Below, in pieces: positions 15,796-24,787 of a stretch of DNA of 64,000 nt. The stretch is from assembly GCF_035552695.1 (NCBI RefSeq), contig NZ_DASZKT010000216.1, positions 5,436-69,435 on the forward strand. Direction: 5' to 3'. This DNA is from Actinospica sp035552695. Lineage in GTDB: Bacteria > Actinomycetota > Actinomycetes > Streptomycetales > Catenulisporaceae. The first letter of the stretch is position 1, and each line of letters begins with the position of its first letter. The position numbers were made by a program, and so were the translations under genes. The notes beneath the pieces were generated by a model that was not told the DNA's origin, did no database searches, and saw only the letters and a program-made list of their open reading frames with translations.

Positions 15796-17072
15796 TCGTC
15801 CGACCCTAGCCGAGGGTCGGGCATCGGCGGCGCCTGGGGCTGGGCGAATTCCACGATGTCCACTTCGAACAGCGGCGGCTTCGGTCGGCGCAGCAGCAGC
15901 ATCGCCACGACGAGCGCGATCGCCAGCAGCACCGCACCGCCGATCTCCGCGCGCGCCCGGCCGCTCAGGCCGGAGGAGCCGAGCGTCACCTTCTCGGTCG
16001 GGCCGTAGCCGAAATGGCCGGAGGCGACGCCCGCCCCGGCCTTGGGCACCGTCTGCAGCCCGCTCATCGACTTCGCGGCCTGTAGCGCGCCGACCGGGTT
16101 GACGATGCCGAAGCCGATCCGGTCGTCGCGGCCGCCGCCCGGCTTGGCGTTCGCCGTCGTCTCCAGCAGGGTCCTGATCTGCTCGGGGGTGAGCGCCGGG
16201 TTCTCGGCCTTGAGCAGCGCGACGACGCCGGAGACGTACGCGGTGGCCTGGCTGGTGCCGCTGCCCTCCATGTACGCGTCGTCGGCGTCGAACGCGTCGC
16301 AGGGCAGGTTGACGCCGGGGGCCGCGACCGACACGTCCCAGCCGGTCGTGGAGAAGTTCGCGTGGTTCCCGTTGTCGTCGACCGCGGCGACCGTGATCAC
16401 GCCGCGCTCGCCGCCGGGGTACGAGATCGGGTTGCCCTGCGTCGCCCCGTTGCCGGCCGCGGCGACGACCACGACGTTGTGCGCGAGGGCGTAACGGATC
16501 GCGTCGGACTCGGCGGACGAGTCGTCGCCCGCGTCCGACTCCTCACCGCCGAGGGACATCGATATGACCTGCGCGCCGTGGTCCACCGCGTATTTGATGC
16601 CGTCCGAGATCGGCGTCGCGTCGCTGGTGGCCTGGCCGAAGTCGGGGGCGTCGTCGTCGCGGATGACCCGGACGGACAGGATGTGCGCGGCGGGCGCGGC
16701 GCCGAGCATGCCGTCGACGCCGCCGTTGCGGCCGTGCCCGGCGATGATCGAGGCCATGCAGGTGCCGTGCTCGCCCCAGCCGGACTCGCCCTGCTTCTCG
16801 ATGCCGCCCGCGTAGTCCGGTCCGGCGGTGACCTGGCCGGTCAGGTCGGCGCGGCCCTGCACGACGCCGGTGTCGAGCAGCGCGACGGTCACTCCGGACC
16901 CGGTGCTGATCTGCTGCGCGGCCGGGAGGTCCAGATAGCCGAGCGGCCATTCGGCGGTGCGTATGGCGTCGGCGGCGGCCGGGGACGCGCCGAAGGTCGC
17001 GGAGGCGATGACGCAGGCCAGCGCGCCGACGAGCCCGCCGAGAGTTCGTGTCCTGCGGGAATCTGCCGTCAT
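15792..17072 (-). CDS. mycosin-like subtilisin serine protease, membrane-anchored
   Basis: A 426-residue S8 protease: signal peptide (about residues 1-35), catalytic domain with Asp67 (VALLDTGV), His102 (GEHGTCMASII), oxyanion Asn208 (AAAGNG) and Ser274 (GSGTSQATA), then a C-terminal TM helix (about residues 370-395) and a short cytoplasmic Arg/Pro tail. This architecture is that of mycosins (MycP) of type VII secretion, which face the cell exterior. No EccB-E or WXG100 genes are in the window. Start MTADSRRTRT overlaps the preceding stop (ATGA). Confidence 0.9.
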   Translation of the reverse strand: MTADSRRTRTLGGLVGALACVIASATFGASPAAADAIRTAEWPLGYLDLPAAQQISTGSGVTVALLDTGVVQGRADLTGQVTAGPDYAGGIEKQGESGWGEHGTCMASIIAGHGRNGGVDGMLGAAPAAHILSVRVIRDDDAPDFGQATSDATPISDGIKYAVDHGAQVISMSLGGEESDAGDDSSAESDAIRYALAHNVVVVAAAGNGATQGNPISYPGGERGVITVAAVDDNGNHANFSTTGWDVSVAAPGVNLPCDAFDADDAYMEGSGTSQATAYVSGVVALLKAENPALTPEQIRTLLETTANAKPGGGRDDRIGFGIVNPVGALQAAKSMSGLQTVPKAGAGVASGHFGYGPTEKVTLGSSGLSGRARAEIGGAVLLAIALVVAMLLLRRPKPPLFEVDIVEFAQPQAPPMPDPRLGSDE

Positions 17073-17875
17073 GACCGGGCTCCGCTCACGGAGGGGTACC
17101 GCGCGCTGAAGCCGACCATGGTCGTGCTGGACAGGTCGTCGGCCACCTGCACCGGCGGCGAGTCCGACTGCAGTTCGGACTCGCCGCCCAGGTCGTAGGC
17201 GGCCGCCGAGGGGCCGAGCCGTCCGTCGGCGAAGCCGGAGACGGCGAACGCGATGTACGAGCCGTCGTTGGAGATCGCCGACTTCCAGGCGACGCGCTGC
17301 GCGTTCTGGAAGGAGGCGGCGAGCGAGGCGCGGACCGGGTAGGCCGAGGGCATCATCGAGTACTGCCGGGCGTACGCGTCGGCCGTCCAGTTCTGGAACA
17401 GCACGGCGCGCTGGGCGCTCGTGCCGCCGACCGCGACCAGGCCCACCGTCGCGACCACCGATTCCGTCGAGTCGATGTACGTGGCCTGCACGACGTGCTC
17501 GCATCCGGCCGCGCCGAGCGCCTTCACGAACGTGCCGGGCAACTGCGCGCAGGACACGGCCGGGTCCACGCCGAGCCGGTAGTAGGCCTCCGTGCCCTCG
17601 CGGTCGATCTTCGGCGGCAGGATCTGGTCGGCGCTCGCGCTGCGCCAGGCCGCGCGCGCCGCGATGTCCGAAGCCCCGGCCGACGAACCGGCCTTGGCCC
17701 CCGCGTCGTACGAGGGCGTTCCGCCGGACAGCGCGAACGCGATGCCGGACACGGCCAGGGCGAGCAGCGGAACGAGAATGGCCGCGACCACCCGTCCGGG
17801 TGAACGGCGAGGACCCGGTGGCAGCCCCGCGGTGTCCGGGAAGCCCCCGTCCGCGCCGAATGCCTGCGAGTCCAC
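17069..17875 (-). CDS. one-TM extracytoplasmic protein coupled to mycosin
   Basis: A 268-residue protein with a Pro/Gly-rich cytoplasmic N-terminus, one membrane helix (about residues 31-52, VVAAILVPLLALAVSGIAFAL) and an exported domain. I recognise no family. The exported part has two cysteines (VSCAQLPG and GAAGCEHV) that could form a disulfide. I start at GTG 17875 (VDSQAFGADG) because GGAGGG lies 6 nt upstream. Its stop overlaps the mycosin start by four bases, so a function with the protease is likely: inhibitor, substrate or partner. First gene of a three-gene operon. Confidence 0.8.
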   Translation of the reverse strand: MDSQAFGADGGFPDTAGLPPGPRRSPGRVVAAILVPLLALAVSGIAFALSGGTPSYDAGAKAGSSAGASDIAARAAWRSASADQILPPKIDREGTEAYYRLGVDPAVSCAQLPGTFVKALGAAGCEHVVQATYIDSTESVVATVGLVAVGGTSAQRAVLFQNWTADAYARQYSMMPSAYPVRASLAASFQNAQRVAWKSAISNDGSYIAFAVSGFADGRLGPSAAAYDLGGESELQSDSPPVQVADDLSSTTMVGFSARYPSVSGARS

Positions 17876-18036
17876 GCCGCTCCCTCCGACCGGCGGGCCG
17901 CGCACCCGCCGAAAAGACGTTTCAACGAGGCACCATACAACGGAGTTCCGGCCCTCTTCTCGGTCATCAACTCGAAACCGTTCCGGGACACGTTCGCTCT
18001 CGCCCGGCCCCTCGCCCGCATGGCAGGGTCGTTAGC

Positions 18037-19230
18037 GTGAAGGACCTGGATCGGCTGAACCACGCCACCGCGCACCTCGACCCGCCGTTGGCGGTGGTCG
18101 ATCTCGCGGCGCTGCGCGAGAACGCCGCCGATCTGGTGCGCCGGGCCAACGGCAAGCCCATCCGGGTGGCCTCGAAGTCCGTGCGCTGCCGGGAGATCCT
18201 GCGCGCGGTGCTGGAGATGGACGGGTTCGAGGGCGTCCTGGCCTTCACCCTTCCGGAGGCGCTGTGGCTGGCCGAGTCCGGCTTCTCGGACATCCTGGTC
18301 GCCTACCCGACGGCGGACCGCGCCGCGCTGCGCCGGCTGAGCGCCGACCCGGTGGCCGCCGACGTGATCACGCTCACCGCGGACTCGGTCGAGCAGCTTG
18401 ACCTGATCGAGAAGGTCATGGCCGAGGTGCCGGACGCGGCTCCGGTGCGGATCAGCGTGGACATCGACGCGTCCTGGCGCCCGCTGCGCGGCAAGCTGCG
18501 GGTCGGCGCCCGGCGCTCCCCGCTGCACAGCGTCGAGGCCGTGTCCACGGTGGCCCGCGAGGCGGCCGACCGGACCGGGCTGCGGCTGGTCGGGCTGATG
18601 GCGTACGAGGCGCAGATCGCCGGGGTGGGCGACCGTCCGCCGGGCCGTCCCGCGCGCGGCCTCGCGGTCCGCGCGATGCAGGGCCTGAGCGCCGCCGAGC
18701 TGGCCGAGCGCCGGGCCGAGATCGTGGCGGCGGTCAAGGAGATCGCGCAGCTGGAGTTCGTCAACGGCGGCGGCACCGGCTCGATGGAGCGCACCGCAGC
18801 CGAGGAGGCGGTCACCGAGATCGCCGCGGGCTCGGGGCTGTTCAAGCCGCGGCTGTTCGACGGCTACCGGAACGTGGGCGGCCGCCCGGCGGCGCTGTTC
18901 GCGCTGCCGGTGGTGCGCCGCCCGGGCCTCGGCGTGGTCACCGTGCTCGGCGGCGGCTACCTGGCCTCCGGCGTGCCCGGCAAGGACCGGCTGCCGCAGC
19001 CGTACCTGCCGAAGAAGCTGCGCTACGACCCGCAGGAGGGCGCGGGCGAGGTGCAGACCCCGCTGCTCGGCCCGACGGCGGACGACCTGGCCGTGGGCGA
19101 CCGGGTCTGGTTTCGGCACGCGAAGGCCGGCGAGCTGTGCGAGCGCTTCGCCGAGCTGCACACGATCGAGGGGGACAAGGTGACGGCGACCGTGCCGACG
19201 TACCGCGGCGAGGGACGCACGTTCCTCTGA
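18037..19230 (+). CDS. PLP-dependent amino acid deaminase/aldolase (alanine racemase fold)
   Basis: A 397-residue enzyme with an alanine-racemase-type N-terminal barrel, the family of D-threonine aldolases and D-serine dehydratases. PLP lysine is probable in KPIRVASKSVRC; the C-terminal DSD1-like domain runs to about residue 390 and holds the His of WFRHAKAGELCERF where such enzymes bind metal. GTG start with GGCAGGG 8 nt upstream. Divergent from the mycosin operon. The true substrate is unknown; streptomycete homologues carry the same general annotation. Confidence 0.82.
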   Translation: MKDLDRLNHATAHLDPPLAVVDLAALRENAADLVRRANGKPIRVASKSVRCREILRAVLEMDGFEGVLAFTLPEALWLAESGFSDILVAYPTADRAALRRLSADPVAADVITLTADSVEQLDLIEKVMAEVPDAAPVRISVDIDASWRPLRGKLRVGARRSPLHSVEAVSTVAREAADRTGLRLVGLMAYEAQIAGVGDRPPGRPARGLAVRAMQGLSAAELAERRAEIVAAVKEIAQLEFVNGGGTGSMERTAAEEAVTEIAAGSGLFKPRLFDGYRNVGGRPAALFALPVVRRPGLGVVTVLGGGYLASGVPGKDRLPQPYLPKKLRYDPQEGAGEVQTPLLGPTADDLAVGDRVWFRHAKAGELCERFAELHTIEGDKVTATVPTYRGEGRTFL

Positions 19231-19240
19231 ACTCGCTCCG

Positions 19241-19299
19241 CTGAGTTCGCTGTCACGTTCGTTCGCTGCAGTTCGCTGTAACCTGAGTTCGCTGTCACG
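19241..19299. repeat. short direct repeat, 17 bp twice with degenerate copies between
   Basis: CTGAGTTCGCTGTCACG occurs at 19241-19257 and 19283-19299, with partial copies (TTCGCTGCAGTTCGCTGTAA) between. It starts 10 bp after the stop of the deaminase gene. It looks like slippage or local duplication in an intergenic region. Confidence 0.6.
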
Positions 19300-19309
19300 G
19301 CCCTGACAG
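19292..19309 (+). terminator. small hairpin between convergent genes
   Basis: CTGTCA and TGACAG form a 6-bp stem around a 6-nt loop, about 60 nt after the deaminase stop. No U-run follows. A weak terminator candidate only. Confidence 0.3.
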
Positions 19310-19345
19310 GCGCCATGCCCGTGACGTGCGTGACGTGACGGCGCG

Positions 19346-20881
19346 TCAGCGGCGCTCGAGCAGCGTGACCGTGACTCCCCAGACGTGCCAGACCTGCACG
19401 GTGTTGTACTTGAGCATCAGCGCCAGGGACCAGTCCGCGCGCTCCACCGCGTACGGCGCGACGAAGCCCGTCTCCAGCATCCAGACCCGGTCCGGTGCCT
19501 TGGCCAGGCACGCCACGGTGCTCGTGCAGTACACCGGCGTGAGGCTGTTCTGCTGCGTGTCGGTGTCCTGCACGAAGATGTCGCGCAGCTGCTCGTCGGC
19601 GGGCAGGTATTCGTTCACGCCGAGGTCGATGTGCACGGAGCCGCCGAAGGTCGCCGCGTCGCCCGGCTGGTAGTTCGCCTTGACGATGGCCGCGGCCGCC
19701 GAATAGTCCTCGGGCAGCACGGAGGCGCCCGGGTAGTCGTACTTGAAGTGGCTCAGGTGGCCGTGCATCTGGAGCTGGTCGACGGAGACCGCGACCGCGG
19801 TGACCAGGACGATGGCGGCCAGGGCGACGTTCCGCGCGGGCCAGAGCCGGTCCACGGCCACCGCGATGGCGATGGCCCAGGCGGGCAGCACGAAGAGCAG
19901 GTAGCGGGCGAAGGAGTCGAACCCGAGGCCGAACAGCGACACGAGCCAGAGCGCGAGCACCGGGAAGGTCGCGGACGCCAGGATCGTGAGCTCAGACCCG
20001 CGCTTGCGGTGCGACAGCAGCAGCGGCAGGGCGAGCAGCACGAGCAGCGAGAAAGGGGCCGAGCTGCCGATGTCCCTCCACATCGACGGCAGGTCCGAGA
20101 CGGTCGCGCGGTTCAGGTCGCCGAGCTGGTTCTCCGCCTCGAAGGCGCCGAGGATGATGATCGGCGCGTCGATGAGCAGCGCTACGCCGACGGCGATCGC
20201 GAAGGGCTTGAGGTATTCGCGGCGGCGCGTGGCGCGGTCGTCGCTCTCGGCGCGCGCCCTGCTGAGCACGGCGACCGCGTGGCCCGCTATGGCCATCAGC
20301 GCGATCAGGTTCAGCGCGCCGGTGAGGGCGAGCATCGCGCCGTAGATCTTCCAGCGCCGCGGGCTCGGCTTCTCCAGCGTGCGCAACAGGAGCAGGAACG
20401 CGGCGGCCGCGCCGAACACGACGAAGCCGTAGGACCGGGCCTCCTCGGCGTACCGCGCCACGCCCGGGATGAGCGAGAAGATCATCGCGGCGGTGAACGC
20501 GATCCGTCTGTCGAAGAGCCGCTTCGCGATGGCCGAGGTGCACGCCGTGGCCCCGCACATCGCGAGCACGCTCGGCAGCCGCACGGACAGCGGCGAGGTG
20601 CCGAACACGGCGATCCAGACGTGCATGAAGAGGTAGTAGAGGGTGTGCACGGCATCGACGTGCCCTGCGGTGGCGATGATGCCGGTGAACGGCCGCCGAG
20701 CGATGTCGACGGTGCTCAGCTCGTCCCACCACAGGTCGATCGAGGACGCGCGCCACAGCCCGAGAACCGCCGTGACCAGCACCGGAACCACCCAGAGCCG
20801 AGCCAGCCAGGTGGGCTCGGGCTCGGTGACCGTGTCCGCCGGAGTGGACAGAGGGACGGCAGCACGCGGTTGCGTGAGCAT
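19346..20881 (-). CDS. integral membrane glycosyltransferase, GT-C (PMT_2/GT39-like)
   Basis: A 511-residue protein with about 11 hydrophobic helices and a C-terminal exported domain (about residues 395-511) holding two cysteines. The first loop after TM1 has SIDLWWDELSTVDIARRPF, where GT-C enzymes carry an acidic catalytic motif, and HTLYYLFMHVWIAVFG follows. These enzymes move a sugar from a polyprenyl-phosphate donor to cell-surface acceptors; donor and acceptor are unknown here. Start ATG with GGAAGAGGGGGAG upstream. Divergent from the exonuclease gene. Confidence 0.82.
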   Translation of the reverse strand: MLTQPRAAVPLSTPADTVTEPEPTWLARLWVVPVLVTAVLGLWRASSIDLWWDELSTVDIARRPFTGIIATAGHVDAVHTLYYLFMHVWIAVFGTSPLSVRLPSVLAMCGATACTSAIAKRLFDRRIAFTAAMIFSLIPGVARYAEEARSYGFVVFGAAAAFLLLLRTLEKPSPRRWKIYGAMLALTGALNLIALMAIAGHAVAVLSRARAESDDRATRRREYLKPFAIAVGVALLIDAPIIILGAFEAENQLGDLNRATVSDLPSMWRDIGSSAPFSLLVLLALPLLLSHRKRGSELTILASATFPVLALWLVSLFGLGFDSFARYLLFVLPAWAIAIAVAVDRLWPARNVALAAIVLVTAVAVSVDQLQMHGHLSHFKYDYPGASVLPEDYSAAAAIVKANYQPGDAATFGGSVHIDLGVNEYLPADEQLRDIFVQDTDTQQNSLTPVYCTSTVACLAKAPDRVWMLETGFVAPYAVERADWSLALMLKYNTVQVWHVWGVTVTLLERR

Positions 20882-21001
20882 GCGACTCCCCCTCTTCCTG
20901 TTATGTATCCGGGCACGTCAGTATATGGACCGCACCTGAAGGGACGCGCAGTACGGGGTGGGTGGCACGCCGCTTAGACACGATCGTGACATCCTTGCAA
21001 T

Positions 21002-21970
21002 GTGGCTCAGCTGATGCTCCTCGACACGCCCACCCTCTATTTCCGGGCGTTTTTCGCATTGCCGGACTCGATGACGGCTCCGGACGGCCGTCCGGTGAAC
21101 GCCGTGCGCGGCACCCTCGACTTCATCACGCACCTGGTCACCCACTACCGCCCCGACCGGCTCATCGCCTGCTTCGACGCCGACTGGCGGCCGGCCTTCC
21201 GGGTGGAACTGCTGCCGACGTACAAGGCGCACCGCGTGGTGGAGGAGGTCGCCGTCCCGGCCGCGCCGGACAAGGGCTCGGCGAGCGCGTCCGTCGAGGA
21301 GATTCCCGACACGCTCACCCCGCAGGTCGCGATGCTGCTCGAAGTGCTCGCCGCGTTCGGCATCGCGGACGGCTGGGCGCCCGGCTTCGAGGCCGACGAC
21401 GCGATCGCCGCCTACGCCGCGCTGCACCGCTCGACGGACGGCGGCCCGCTGGACGTCGTCACCGGCGACCGCGACATGTTCCAGCTCATCTCGGACGCGG
21501 AGGGCGTGCGCGTCTTCAACATCGCGCGCGGCGTGGCCAAGCTGGAGATCCTCGGCGACGCGGAGCTGAGCGCCAAGTACGGCGTGACCGGCTCTCAGTA
21601 CGCTGACTTCGCCACGCTGCGCGGGGACCCGAGCGACGGGCTGCCCGGGGTGGCCGGAGTCGGCGAGAAGACCGCCGCCGCGTTGATCAACGAGTACGGC
21701 TCCCTGGCCGAACTGCTCTCAGCGCTCGACGACCCTGGCTCCGCGCTCAAGCCCGCTGTACGCAAGAGACTCAACGACGCCACTCAGTACCTGGCAGTCG
21801 CACCCGACGTCGTCCGAGTCCGGGCCGACGCCCCCGTCACCAAGGCCGATCCCGTCCTGCCCACCATTCCGGCACACCCGGCCCGGCTGGGCGAGCTCGC
21901 CGGGCTCTACGGCCTGGAAGGTCCGATCAAGCGGCTCACCAAGGCGCTGGCCGCCGGCGCGTCCGCGTAG
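21002..21970 (+). CDS. 5'-3' exonuclease (PolA N-terminal / FEN type)
   Basis: A 322-residue stand-alone flap-endonuclease-like nuclease: MLLDTPTLYFRAFFALP, FDADWRPAFRVELLPTYKAHR, FEADDAIA, VVTGDRDMFQLI and the helix-hairpin-helix GDPSDGLPGVAGVGEKTAAAL supply the acidic metal-binding cluster. Streptomycetes carry such a protein in addition to DNA polymerase I. The start is GTG 21002, with no strong ribosome site. Immediately downstream lies a broken copy of its 3' half. Confidence 0.92.
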   Translation: MAQLMLLDTPTLYFRAFFALPDSMTAPDGRPVNAVRGTLDFITHLVTHYRPDRLIACFDADWRPAFRVELLPTYKAHRVVEEVAVPAAPDKGSASASVEEIPDTLTPQVAMLLEVLAAFGIADGWAPGFEADDAIAAYAALHRSTDGGPLDVVTGDRDMFQLISDAEGVRVFNIARGVAKLEILGDAELSAKYGVTGSQYADFATLRGDPSDGLPGVAGVGEKTAAALINEYGSLAELLSALDDPGSALKPAVRKRLNDATQYLAVAPDVVRVRADAPVTKADPVLPTIPAHPARLGELAGLYGLEGPIKRLTKALAAGASA

Positions 21971-22332
21971 TCCGGTGCCCTCGGAGAAGATCGGGCGCGG
22001 TTTGTCGGCACGGATCCCGAGCATTCAACGAGTCCATCCGCCGAACGGGAAGCAGAGTTCTGTCGCGCAGAGTCACGCAACCATCGCTCCGTGCCGACCC
22101 CGAACAAACTTGGTTCGGCACAGTCGCCCCCCGTCGCCACCCGGACAGTGCGCTCACACGCCACGGGGCTACACCACAAGGGGATGTCATCGTGCCGTAC
22201 CGGGCGCCGCCTGCCCCACGAATATTTCTAACCACTGCTATCAATTATCTGCTTTTGACGCAGTGCTTCCGATCACAGGAGTCAGTCCGGAGAAACAGTG
22301 CCTTGAGAAACTTGACCCGAAGGTCCCGCGAC
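21971..22332. other. gene-free spacer before the broken exonuclease copy
   Basis: This 362-bp stretch is less GC-rich than its surroundings, especially 22205-22320, and has no credible ORF or match to the upstream half of the exonuclease gene. One hairpin (22091-22121) may end the exonuclease transcript. The fall in GC suggests foreign or decayed sequence. Confidence 0.5.
22091..22121 (+). terminator. possible terminator hairpin after exonuclease gene
   Basis: GTGCCGA and TCGGCAC form a 7-bp stem with a 17-nt loop, 120 nt past the stop. No U-run; weak evidence. Confidence 0.3.
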
Positions 22333-22819
22333 CGGGACATGTTCCAGCTCATCTCGGACTCGGCGGGCGTGCGCGTCTTCAACATAGCGCGCGGCGTGGC
22401 CAAGCTGGAGGTTCTCGGCGAGGCGGAACTGAGCGCCCGGTACGGCGTGACGGGCTCTCAGTACGCTGACTTCGCCACGCTGCGCGGCGACCCGAGCGAC
22501 GGGCTGCCCGGCGTGGCATCGGCGAGAAGACCGCGTCGGCGCTCCTGACCGAGTACGGCTCGCCGACCGGGCTGCCGGCGGCGGCCGAGGATCCCGCCTC
22601 CGCGCTCAAGCCCGCCGTGTGCAAGAGGCTCGAGGCCGCGGAGGGCTACCTCAAGGTCGCGCCGGACGTCGTCCGCGTGCGCGCCGACGCCCCGGCACCG
22701 AGGCCGACTCCGCACTGCCCTCGGCCCCGGCCGACCCCGACCTCCTCGAAGACCTCGCCGAGCGCTACGGTGTGGGCGGTCCCGTCAAGCGCCTCAGCAA
22801 GGCGCTGGGCGGCGGCTGA
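22333..22819 (+). pseudogene. frameshifted partial duplicate of the 5'-3' exonuclease
   Basis: Nearly the same coding sequence as 21476-21970 reappears, starting at RDMFQLISDSAGVRVFNIARG and running to VKRLSKALGGG and a stop. Only the 3' half is duplicated. A 4-nt deletion in the helix-hairpin-helix (after GLPGVA) and a 1-nt deletion after RADAP break the frame, so the copy is spread over three frames. The two copies have diverged by substitutions too, so the duplication is not recent. It cannot make a nuclease because the N-terminal metal ligands are absent. Confidence 0.85.
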
Positions 22820-22849
22820 GTCGGGGCTGGAGCAAGGCTTCAGCACGGG

Positions 22850-22951
22850 CTCAGCCAACTGCCGCACCCGTGGGTGGTCGCCGTATACGTCGAGCACGGT
22901 GATTCGACCATCCGCGACGGTGAATGCCATAAGCGCGAACGGGCGGCCCGA
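22850..22951 (-). pseudogene. C-terminal scrap resembling an ECF sigma factor SnoaL-like tail
   Basis: Between a TGA (22952-22954) and the pseudogene, the minus strand reads SGRPFALMAFTVADGRITVL then DVYGDHPRVRQL, very like the end of SigJ-type ECF sigma factors, which carry a SnoaL-like C-terminal domain. Nothing of the sigma domains precedes it, and the frame then runs antisense into the exonuclease copy. Probably a relic of a deleted gene; the match is from memory of the family, so confidence is modest. Confidence 0.4.
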
Positions 22952-23024
22952 TCACTCCCGAGAGCCGCACGACCGTCACCGTCGCGCGAGCCGCGTGAGC
23001 TGAGTGAACTGAGGAAACCCGCAG

Positions 23025-23615
23025 CTAGGAGGCGGAGCCGCGGCGCCAGGGCTTGACGAAGCCGTTTTCGGGCCAGCCTTCGACGGCGGCGCGGAGTTCG
23101 ACGGCTTGGGCGCCGTCGATGGTCTCGCGGACGACGTCGGCGTGGCCGGCGTGGCGGGCGGTCTCCTCGATGAGGTGGACGAGGACCCAGCGGACGGTCC
23201 AGGCCTCGATGTCCTTGGGGAACCAGGGGACGCTCTGCGGCACCGGGACGGGGTGGTTGAGGCCGGGGGCGGCGAGGATCGTGCCGTCGGTCTCCTCGGC
23301 GGCGCGCTCGTAGTCGGCGAGCAGGTCGGCGACCGGGGTGTCGGCCGGCTCGAATGACTCGGCGTGCTTCTTGAAGTCGGCGCCCTGGTGCTCCTGGCGG
23401 ATGAGGCCCGCCCAGTTGCGCTCGACGGCGGCGACGTGCTTGATCAGGCCGGCGACGCTGAGGGTGCTGACGGAGGGCGAGAGCCTGGACTCCTCGTCGG
23501 TGAGGCCGTAGAGCGCGGCGCGGAGGGTGGCGCGCTGCATGTCGAGGAAGCCCAGGAGCACCTCGCGCTCATCGGTGCCGATCACGTTGCGTTGCGTCGG
23601 TGGCTTTGGCGTCAT
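23025..23615 (-). CDS. DinB superfamily protein (DUF664, mycothiol-transferase-like)
   Basis: A 196-residue four-helix-bundle protein. The three metal ligands expected of DinB/YfiT-like proteins are visible: His in LIKHVAAVERNW and two in HLIEETARHAGHADVVRE. Many actinobacterial members use mycothiol or another low-molecular-weight thiol in detoxification; the substrate is unknown. Divergent from the polyprenyl synthase gene with only 68 bp between starts, so promoters must be compact. Confidence 0.85.
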   Translation of the reverse strand: MTPKPPTQRNVIGTDEREVLLGFLDMQRATLRAALYGLTDEESRLSPSVSTLSVAGLIKHVAAVERNWAGLIRQEHQGADFKKHAESFEPADTPVADLLADYERAAEETDGTILAAPGLNHPVPVPQSVPWFPKDIEAWTVRWVLVHLIEETARHAGHADVVRETIDGAQAVELRAAVEGWPENGFVKPWRRGSAS

Positions 23616-23683
23616 GCGGTCAGCCTCGCATCGGGCTCCGACAATTTTCGCGGTAACCGGCCGGATGCGGTGATTGGGGGTAA

Positions 23684-24787
23684 GTGAGAGTCGTGGAGAC
23701 TCCCGTGAGTGAGATCGATGACGTGCTGCGCGGCTTCTTCGCGGAGCGACTGGCCGAGGCCGGCGACTCCGAGGGGGTCGGCGGGTTGTACGCGCCGATC
23801 TCGGACCTCGTGCTGCGGGGTGGGAAGCGGCTGCGGGCGCGGTTCGTGCTGCTGGGCTGGCGTGGGACGGGGGCTCGGACGACGTCGGGAGCCATCGGGG
23901 CCGCGGCCGTCGTTGAGCTGCTGCACGCGTGTGCGCTGATCCACGACGACGTGATGGACGGCTCCGCGACCCGGCGCGGAGCTCCCGCCGTGCATCGGGC
24001 GTTCGCGCAGCGGCATCGGCGGGGCGGGTGGCACGGGTCGGGGGCGCGCTTCGGGATGTCGGCCGCGATCACGGCCGGGGACCTGTGCCTGGTCTGGGCC
24101 GACCAGCTGTTGCGCACGTGCGGGCTGGCGCCTGCGGCCGTCGGGCGTGCCCGGCCGGTGTACGACGAGATGCGCGCGCTGACGATGCGCGGCCAGTACC
24201 TCGACCTGCTGACTCAGGCGTCCGGGGAGCCGTCCGCGGCGGCTGCTCTGGAGGTGGCGCGGGCGAAGACGGCGGCGTGCACGACGACGGGGCCGTTGCG
24301 CTTCGGTGGCGCGCTGGCCGGTGCGTCGGATGAGCTTCTCGCAGGCTACGCCGCGTACGGCGACGCGCTCGGGGTCGCGTTCCAGCTGCAGGACGACCTG
24401 CTCGGCGCGTTCGGCGATCCGGCCACGACCGGGAAGCCGTCGGGGGACGATCTGCGTGATGGGAAGCGGACGGTGCTGCTGGCCGAGGCCGTCGCGCGGG
24501 TCGCGGATCAGCGTGCGCTGGAATCACTCGTTTCGCGGGGCACGGACGAGGCGGTGGATGAGCTGCGGGACCTGCTGGTTCGGAGCGGGGCGAGGGAAGC
24601 CGTCGAGGGGCGTATTCGCCAGCTCGGGCGTGAGGCGACGAGGTACGCGCGCGAGCTGCCGTTGGGCGACGAGTCGGTGCGCAGGGAGCTGATCGAGCTC
24701 GTCGAGATGGTGACGGACGTCAGCCTGCCCAGCGCGCCAGTAGCAGCGCCACCGCGAATGCAGGAACCGCCAAGGACAGCAGCTTGA
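23684..24787 (+). CDS. polyprenyl diphosphate synthase
   Basis: A trans-isoprenyl diphosphate synthase of 367 residues: first Asp-rich motif HDDVMDGSATRRG, second motif LQDDLLGAFGDPATTGKP, and GGKRLRARFVLLG for the allylic substrate. It extends allylic diphosphates with IPP; chain length cannot be set from sequence alone. GTG start after GGGGGT. Its last 68 bp overlap, on the opposite strand, the end of the UbiA-like gene. Together with that gene and the methyltransferase it suggests a prenylated quinone or lipid. Confidence 0.9.
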   Translation: MRVVETPVSEIDDVLRGFFAERLAEAGDSEGVGGLYAPISDLVLRGGKRLRARFVLLGWRGTGARTTSGAIGAAAVVELLHACALIHDDVMDGSATRRGAPAVHRAFAQRHRRGGWHGSGARFGMSAAITAGDLCLVWADQLLRTCGLAPAAVGRARPVYDEMRALTMRGQYLDLLTQASGEPSAAAALEVARAKTAACTTTGPLRFGGALAGASDELLAGYAAYGDALGVAFQLQDDLLGAFGDPATTGKPSGDDLRDGKRTVLLAEAVARVADQRALESLVSRGTDEAVDELRDLLVRSGAREAVEGRIRQLGREATRYARELPLGDESVRRELIELVEMVTDVSLPSAPVAAPPRMQEPPRTAA

